DNA of 64,000 nucleotides from Nematostella vectensis (Eukaryota; Cnidaria; Anthozoa; Actiniaria; Edwardsiidae): positions 11,550,139 to 11,614,138 of the forward strand of contig NC_064039.1 of NCBI RefSeq assembly GCF_932526225.1, read 5' to 3'. The notes under the pieces were generated by a model, which saw nothing but the letters and a program-made list of their open reading frames with translations, was not told the origin of the DNA and did no database searches. Positions 53,001-62,000 of the stretch are shown one piece after another. The stretch's first letter is position 1. Each line of letters opens with the position of its first letter. Made by a program: the position numbers and the translations under genes.

Positions 53001-56000
53001 GCTTCTTGTTCCTTTTCAGTGTTCTGTGGGCTGCACCTCACCTTAACAGAGGAGCTTCTTGTTCCTTCTCAGTGTTCTGTGGGCTGCACCTCACCTTAAC
53101 AGAGGAGCTTCTCGTTCCTTCTCAGTGTTCTGTGGGCTGCACCTCACCTTAACAGAGGAGCTTCTTGTTCCTTCTCAGTGTTCTGTGGGCTGCACCTCAC
53201 CTTAACAGAGGAGCTTCTTGTTCCTTTTCAGTGTTCTGTGGGCTGCACCTCACCTTAACAAAGGAGCTTCTTGTTCCTTTTCAGTGTTCTGTGGGCTGCA
53301 CCTCACCTTAACAGAGGAGCTTCTTGTTCCTTCTCAGTGTTCTGTGGGCTGCACCTTACCTTAACAGAGGAGCTTCTTGTTCCTTCTCAGTGTTCTGTGG
53401 GCTGCACCTCACCTTAACAGAGGAGCTTCTTGGTCCTTCTCAGTGTTTTGTGGGCTGCACCTCACCTTAACAGAGGAGCTTCTTGTTCCTTTTCAGTGTT
53501 CTGTGGGCTGTACCTCACCTTAACAGAGGAGCTTCTTGTTCCTTTTCAGTGTTCTGTGGGCTGTACCTCACCTTAACAGAGGAGCTTCTTGGTCCTTCTC
53601 AGTGTTCTGTGGGCTGCACCTCACCTTAACAGAGGAGCTTCTTGTTCCTTCTCAGTGTTCTGTGGACTGCACCTCACCTTAACAGAGGAGCTTCTTGGTC
53701 CTTCTCAGTGTTCTGTGGCAAAGCTTCCACCTGCTGGTCGCCAACTCCTTCCTGCTGGTCCCGCAGCAACTGTCGTCGCTGGTCAATCACAGACACAAAC
53801 CTCACAGCTGGCTCATCGGGGTCTGTCGTTTCCACGGTCACCCCATCTGAGTCTGGTGGTTCATCTGTCATTTGTTGAGAGTCTGATAATTGGGAAGTTA
53901 ACTCGTCACTGTTTGGTGGTTGTACAGGAACTGTGGGGTCACCAGGTTTAGAGTCTTGCTGAGTTGATGTACTTATTTTGACTGTTTGAATCTTGGTCAG
54001 ATCGGAAAGCGATCCATGCGCACGATTGAGTGTTCTACAAAAGATCACATTTGGTTAAATATACATCTATTTCAAATAAGGTAGCACTTGGGGAATCTGT
54101 GTATCGTAACCCGCAGTGCTTCATGGGTATCAAGTAAATAAGCAAATAAGCGGAAATGAAATACAATTCCAGGTTTCAAAACCTAAAGAATTCTTGTTTA
54201 CATTCTTATGACCATTCGCATAGCTTTCAGATACGATGATTCAGCCATTTATATGCTACCCATGAAAGACCGCGGGTTACGATAGATGGGTTCTCCATCG
54301 CAATCTTATTTGAATAATGTCTGAAGCACGTAAATCTGTTACACAAAAAGCTAAGATAAATTTTACACCAAGTATGCTAGTTGAAATAGTTATGTTTCTC
54401 TATGGAAAACGATTTCTTTCTATGGGTAGGGGTATTTTAGTAGGGGACATTTTTTATGGTAGTAGTGGTTAGTGAACGGGTATCGTTTCTTTATTCTTTG
54501 GTTCAGTAGCTCAAAGATTCATCCCCAGGTACCGAAAAAGATAAGAGAAAAAGAGATGTAGACTAGAATGGCAGCAAAAGTTAGGTTGGACGACAAATCT
54601 GATATAAATGACAATTATGATAGAGTTTGAAGTAAAGCGTCGTGCACACTGGCAACATAACGACGTAACAACAACAACAAAACCTGTTTTTCTTATACGC
54701 TGCTTTGCCCAGTCTTATGTCAATGTTTTGTTGTCGAGGATGTACACACTTGAATATAAGAACATAAAACAACACATGCCTATGTCGTTATGTTGTTATG
54801 TCGCCAGTGTGCCTTAAGGTGAGCTGGTCCCTTGAATTGTTGGTTTACCTTTTCCGAGCTTGTCGTTCCTCTGCTGCTTCCTCCTCCTCTTCCTCCTCCT
54901 CATCCTCATCGATCTCTGTTACTGCCGCCAGTGTCACATGATCAGTGCCCAGGCTCTCACGGAGTATGGCAGCCCCTTGATATTCTGGGTAGAGGTAGGA
55001 CCTGATGGTATCAGGATCGAGACCCATTTTGGGTGGTGCAGGAGTCCAGTATAATCTGAGAAAAATTGAAAATTAGTATACTAGCATACAAAAGCTGGAT
55101 GTAGTCATACCCTGGTGTACCTAAGTGGCTAACAAGGCACTTATCGTCAAAGCTCTAAAAACCCTTTAAGGTTATTAATGACTTTCTTTATTCCCTCATT
55201 AGCTTGGCCCCTCCCCAATTCAAAACCTGTCTACCTACTTTATCCTCAGTCCATTTGCTTTATCATTCATTGGCCAATTTATTTGGTAGCCACCAAATAA
55301 ATGCTCCTAGCAAGGATTACCTTGACGTGTCATCCTTCAAAGTGATTTGCACACCAGCAATCTGCAAAGATTCATCCTCTTCTTCATCATCAAAAAACTG
55401 GAGTAAGTGAAAAGCACCATGAATAAGTAATTAGAGTTTGATGTAATTACACAATAACTATAAAATCATGAAATGTAGCTTTTTGTTTAAACAGTAGTAG
55501 AGCATAATTCCTCAATGAAAATATGGAAGCAGGAGAGAAGTACCAAGTCATCTGAAGCCTTCTTTAGCCGCTCCATGGTCTCATCTACATCAATAGTCAT
55601 GGCTTCCTGAAGGATGCGGTGTGCAACCAAGGATAAACGCCTCTCCTCTTTCTCCTTCTCGTCCTCATTAGGTAGGGTCTCATCTGAGCGGTACACAAAG
55701 GACTCACCTCCCTCATGCTAAAGGAAAAAAACTTATGTAAGGCAAGAGTGTGGGGATGAGGCAAGTGGGTGGGGGATGAGGCAAGTGGGTGGGGATGAGG
55801 CAAGTGGGAGGGGGATGATGCAAGTGGGTGGGGATGAGGCAAGTGAGTGGGGGATGGGGCAAGTGGGTGGGGGATGGGGCAAGTGGGTGGGGATGGGGCA
55901 AGTGAATGGGTCGAGGCAAATTGGTGAGGGTGATACAAGTGGGTGAGGTAATACCAGTGGGTGGCGATTGGTCAAGTGGGTGAGGTAATACAAGTGGGTG

Positions 56001-59000
56001 GGGATGGGGCAAGTGGGTGAGGTAATACAAGTGGGTGGGGATGGGGCAAGTGGGGGAGGTAAAACAAGTGGGTGGGGATGGGGCAAGTGGGTGAGGTAAT
56101 ACAAGTGGGTGAGGGATGGGGCAAGTGGGTGAGGTAATACCAGTGGGTGGGGATGAGGCAAGTGGGTGAGGTGATACAAGTGGGTGGGGGATTGGGCAAG
56201 TGGGTGGGGATGGGGCAAGTGGGTGAGGTAATACCAGTGGTTGAGGGATGGGGCAAGTGGGTGAGGTAATACAAGTGGGTGGGGATGGGGCAAGTAGCTG
56301 AGGTAATACAAGAGGGTGGGGATGAGGCAAGTGGTCGAGGTAATACAAGTGGGTGGGGGATGGGGCAAGTGGGTGAGGTGATACAAGTGGGTGGGGATGG
56401 GGCAAGTGGGTGAGGTAATAAAAGTGGGTGGGGATGGGCCAAGTGGGTGAGGTGATACAAGTGGGTGGGGATGGGGGAAGTGGGTGGGGATGGGTCAAGT
56501 GGGTGGGGGATGGGGCAAGTGGATGAGGTTATACAAGTGTGTGGCGATGGGGCAAGTGGGTGAGGTAATACAAGTGGGTGGGGGATGGGGCAAGTGGGTG
56601 AGGTAATACAAGTGGGTGGAGATGGGGCAAATGGGTGAGGTGATACAAGTGGGTGGGGATGGGGGAAGTGGGTGGGGATGGGTCAAGTGGGTGGGGGATG
56701 GGGCAAGTGGATGAGGTTATACAAGTGTGTGGCGATGGGGCAAGTGGGTGAGGTAATACAAGTGGGTGGGGGATGGGGCAAGTGGGTGAGGTAATACAAG
56801 TGGGTGGAGATGGGGCAAGTGGGTGAGGTAATACAAGTGGGTGGGGGATGGGGCAAGTGGGTGAGGTGATACAAGAGGGTGGGGATGAGGCAAGTGGGTG
56901 AGGTAATACCAGTGGGTGAGGGATGGGGCAAGTGATTGAGGTGATACCAGTGGTTGAGGGATAGGGCAAGTGGGTGAGATAATACCAGTGGTTGGGGATG
57001 GGTCAAGTGGGTGAAATAATACAAGTGGCTGGGGATGGGGCAAGTGGGTGAGGTAATACAAGTGGGTGGGGATGAGGCAAGTGGGTGAGGTAATACAAGT
57101 GGGTGGGGATGGGGCAAGTGGGTGAGGTGATACAAGTGGGTGGGGATGGGCCAAGTGGGTGAGGTCATACAAGTGGCTGGGGATGAGGCAAGTGGGTGAG
57201 GTGATACAAGTGGGTGGGGATGAGGCAGTGGGTGAGGTAATACAAGTGGGTGGGGATGAGGCAAGTGGGTGAGGTAATACAAGTGGCTGGGGATGGGGCA
57301 AGTGGGTGAGGTGATACAAGTGGGTGGGGATGGGCCAAGTGGGTGAGGTCATACAAGTGGCTGGGGATGAGGCAAGTGGGTGAGGTGATACAAGTGGGTG
57401 GGGATGAGGCAAGTGGGTGAGGTAATACAAGTGGGTGGGGATGGGGCAAGTGGGTGAGGTAATACAAGTGGCTGGGGATGGGGCAAGTGGGTGAGGTGAT
57501 ACAAGTGGGTGGGGATGGGCCAAGTGGGTGAGGTAATACAAGTGGCTGGGGATGGGGCAAGTGGGTGAGGTAATACAAGTGGGTGGGGATGGGGCAGGTA
57601 GGTGAGGTGATACAAGTGGGTGGGGATGGGCATGTGGGTGAAGTAATAAAAGTGGCTGGGGATGGGGCAAGTGGGTGAGGTAATACAAGTGGGTGGGGAT
57701 GGGGCAAGTGGGTGAGGTAATACAAGTGGGTGATGGGGCAAGTGGGTGAGGTGATACAAGTGGGTGGGGATGGGGGAAGTGGGTGGGGATGGGTCAAGTG
57801 GGTGGGGGATGGGGCAAGTGGATGAGGTTATACAAGTGTGTGGCGATGGGGCAAGTGGGTGAGGTAATACAAGTGGGTGGGTGATGGGGCAAGTGGGTGA
57901 GGTAATACAAGTGGGTGGAGATGGGGCAAGTGGGTGAGGTAATACAAGTGGGTGGGTGATGGGGCAAGTGGGTGAGGTAATACAAGAGGGTAGGGATGAG
58001 GCAAGTGGGTGAGGTAATACCAGTGGGTGAGGGATGGGGCAAGTGATTGAGGTGATACCAGTGGTTGAGGGATGGGGCAAGTGGGTGAGATAATACCAGT
58101 GGTTGGGGATGGGGCAAGTGATTGAGGTGATACAAGTGTGTGGCGATGGGGCAAGTGGGTGAGGTAATACAAGTGGGTGGGGGATGGGGCAAGTGGGTGA
58201 GGTAATACAAGTGGGTGGAGATGGGGCAAGTGGGTGAGGTAATACAAGAGGGTAGGGATGAGGCAAGTGGGTGAGGTAATACCAGTGGGTGAGGGATGGG
58301 GCAAGTGATTGAGGTGATACCAGTGGTTGAGGGATGGGGCAAGTGGGTGAGATAATACCAGTGGTTGGGGATGGGGCAAGTGATTGAGGTGATACAAGTG
58401 TGTGGGGATGGGGCAAGTGGGTGAGGTAATACAAGTGGCTGGGGATGGGGCAAGTGGGTGAGGTAATACAAGTGGGTGGGGATGGGGCAAGTAGGTGAGG
58501 TAATACAAGTGGGTGGGGATGGGGCAGGTAGGTGAGGTGATACAAGTGGCTGGGGATGGGCATGTGGGTGAGGTAATACAAGTGGGTGGGGATGGGCATG
58601 TGGGTGAGGTAATACCAGTGGGTGGGGATGGGTCAAGTGGGTGAAGTGATAACAAGTGGGTGGGGATGGGCATGTGGGTGGGGGTGAGACAAATGGTTGG
58701 AGGGCTGGTTAAGAAAGAGGTAACACTAGTGATTTGGTTCTATAATATAAGACAAACTTGCTCATGGGGATTAAGGTCTTTAAGCATTAGGGAAGTTATG
58801 GCAAGAGGCAGTCAATATGAGAAAAAAGGGTGTACAGGACAAATAAAGCTTTAACATTACCATTTGTTTTTGTTGGTATCTCTGCCTGACCAGATAAAAC
58901 CTATCAGGGGTGTGGACATCTCTGGTCAACCTGTGTAATTCAGGTGGCAGTTCTTGTTCAGTTGCCAGGGTACAGAAGTGGTGCACATTGTGCTCAGGTG

Positions 59001-62000
59001 CAACCTGACATAATAAAAACACAAGTGATTATTACTAGTAGCTATATGTTTTGTTTTTCAGGTGAATATTACTGCATACTGTACAGTAGCTTTGGGGAGG
59101 GGGCTAATTCATAGACATTTTTTTATTGAAAATATATGTATGCGACATGCATTAACATTTTGAGATGGAAAATATTGCTACTCCCTCAACTCACCTGATG
59201 TCTTTGATGTATATGACTTATTTTAATATCACTCATCTGAAAAGTGCCCCTCCATACCCTGCCCTTATGTCCATCTATCTACCTGCTATAGCATCCTTTT
59301 AAAGAGAAAGTTCTCTGCGACAACTCCACAGTGCTTTTATACCTTGTTACTAATTATACATTTTCTGTTAAAAGACTTACCCTGTCTTTTGAACTCCAGG
59401 AGCCTAAGAACTCTACTTTCCTCTCACTTCTACGCTGTTCAATCTCTGAAAGCAAGTCGCTGGACATGTTCTTGATGTTATTGACTGGTATGGGCAGCTC
59501 ACGCCCCACTAAAGTTGACTTCTGGCCCGCAACATTAATGACATCTTCTGATTGCACATCAAGGGAAAGTTCTAGAGCCTGATAATAAATAGACAAAGAA
59601 CTATTTAGTATTAACAATTTCACACAAGCAACTATCTATTGTAAATGAACAATAATACCTCTCTTGCTTTCTCCTCTGTCAAAGGTGTGTAGTTGCCAAG
59701 GTTTGAATCATGTGTTACTAATCCAGTCCACTCTCTGGAAGCTATAATAAAATAGTCTAATTTAAGAGATCAAAAATCCAAAAGGTAAACATTTTTGGGT
59801 ATTGTATTAATATGTGTAGTCCAGATAAAAGGTTAGATCCAGGATTCTTTCTAAAGGGACGGTTGCAGCACAAAGTTAGTTGTGGAGGCCTAAAAAAAAT
59901 CTTTTTTACAGTAAATATTTTTTGTCATAGGAGGGCAGCGTTACTAGATCTACCCATGGGACAACCAGAAAACACACCTAGTTAAAAAGTGAAATTTATA
60001 TTCAAACAGCCCAATTTCTTTCTTCCTTACAAAGAAATTACTTGTGTCTGGTATTACTTGTGTATTTTGAAAGCATAAGCACATGGGTTTATCATTGGAA
60101 TTCTATGGTGTCCCACTCAGATCTGATCTGGGACCCTTTTTCATGACATCTGCTTTTAAATGAGGTTCTTTGATCCAGTAGGAGTAAAGTAGTAACTCAC
60201 CGATGGGTTTTATTGAAGCTTTACTTTCTTTTCCTCTTTGTGTCTCCAAATCTATCTGATCACTTCTTGACCTCACTTCACTAATAGTCTTCATGGGGCT
60301 GACATAGGACTGATACATGCCTGTCTGGGTGGATGCACCATCATCACCCCCACTATGACGCCCTGCTCCAGGTGATTTAGGTGTCTGTGGTAGGCGGGGT
60401 GATACAGACTTGCTAGCCCCAATCACAGAGAAGTCTGTACCTCCCTGCTCAAGGGAGGGTTGTTGTAGCAGGGCTCGCGTGTTTAGTGCCTGAGCTTGCA
60501 AATCAGCTAATTCAGATGCTATATCATTTTTATTTTCTTGGTTATTCAAAAGATTCATTAGTCCAACATCGGGCATTGACAGAGTCTGGGTCATCTTCAT
60601 GATTTCGGAATGGATATGGTCATATTCGTTATCACTGCTATTGGCTTCTTCCCTTGGAATGGGAGTAATTGATTTAGAGCCGTCTGTGAGGTAGTCAGGG
60701 GAATCTCTAGCTTCAGTGAATTGCTCCTTGTCAAGAAGCTCTTCTGAATCAGGGATGACTTCTGTGGAAGGTTCTGGTATTGTTATGGGATCCATTCTAA
60801 TAAAAAAAGACATGTTAACTACTATTGTTATACTTCACTTCCTCTATTTAGCATGTTGTTTCTTTAATGACATTTTTTTCATCAACTTCTAATGCTAAAG
60901 CATAAGAAACAAAAGTGAAAACAGTTGTTGCACATATATAATGACAACCTTAAACCCAACCCTACCTCGTTTATATTGGGTTGTTGTCTACAGATGGCAT
61001 TCAACCATGAAGCACATACCCCAAGAACCCCCATGTGATTGATTGTGTGTAATAGAGTACAGTAATACCTAGAGGCAGCACTCCTCTTGCTTACAGCACT
61101 ATGCACAGACCCTGCGCTCTTAACAGTTCCTTGGCTTGACCTGGATGCCTTTGAAAGTGACCTTTCAGGCTGCTTTGCTGGGGCTAACTCCCTCTCTACT
61201 AACTGTATTTGCATGGTTGAATTCTGTGAGCTCAGGATCGCTGGTTTAGGGCCGGGTGCAGCAGGGGGTTCTGGGGATTTTATTCCTGTTTGGCTTTTTG
61301 CTGATCTTTGCCTCTGAGATAATGTCGTTTTCTCAGGCATTTTCTGTAACCAAAAACATAACTCTGTATCTAAAAGTAACAAGAATACATTTGCAAAAGT
61401 GTATGCATTGGTCAGGAACAACATTAGTGGGTGGAAAATTCAAAAATAAACACAGAAATGAATGTGGCTGTCATGCAAGGGAACTACAAAAAAAAAAAAC
61501 TTTAAATGAAAATAAACTCTTTTTGATAAAAAAAACTTCTTGGCTTTATTTGTAAGCACTAAATAATTTGCTTTTATGTTGATGTTATTTTGCCACTTAA
61601 AGCCTGAATGTGTGCTAGTTCGCAAACCAAAAAATCATATGACCTCTTTACCTAAGCACTGTATTGCTATTGCTAATAAATACCATCATGGATCTTGTTA
61701 TACATCTTCAAAATGCAAAATAAATATTTTTGCTATTTGCATACCCTCCTGTGGAGAGCTTCCTGTATCGCAGGATTAAAAAAAAAAAGGGCCACACAGA
61801 AAGCTCTGCGTTGAGGATAGACTGTGGTAAGATATTGTTAGCCTGCGTGCTCCAGTATCCATTCTGGTTGAAAAATAACCAGTGGTTAAGCTTGTGTTTA
61901 ACGATGTAAGCAGGTTAGATATTTGGACTGAAGGAGTGTTTTGAGTTTTATGGTTGCATATTTTATAGTGAACAGTATTTTAGATATTTTGCTTAAACAG

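Noticed and set aside
55597-58673. Several long His/Pro/Thr-rich minus-strand frames, up to 416 codons
   Set aside because: All arise from the 37-bp G-rich satellite. Three overlapping frames are open, which is typical of a repeat without stops, not of coding sequence.
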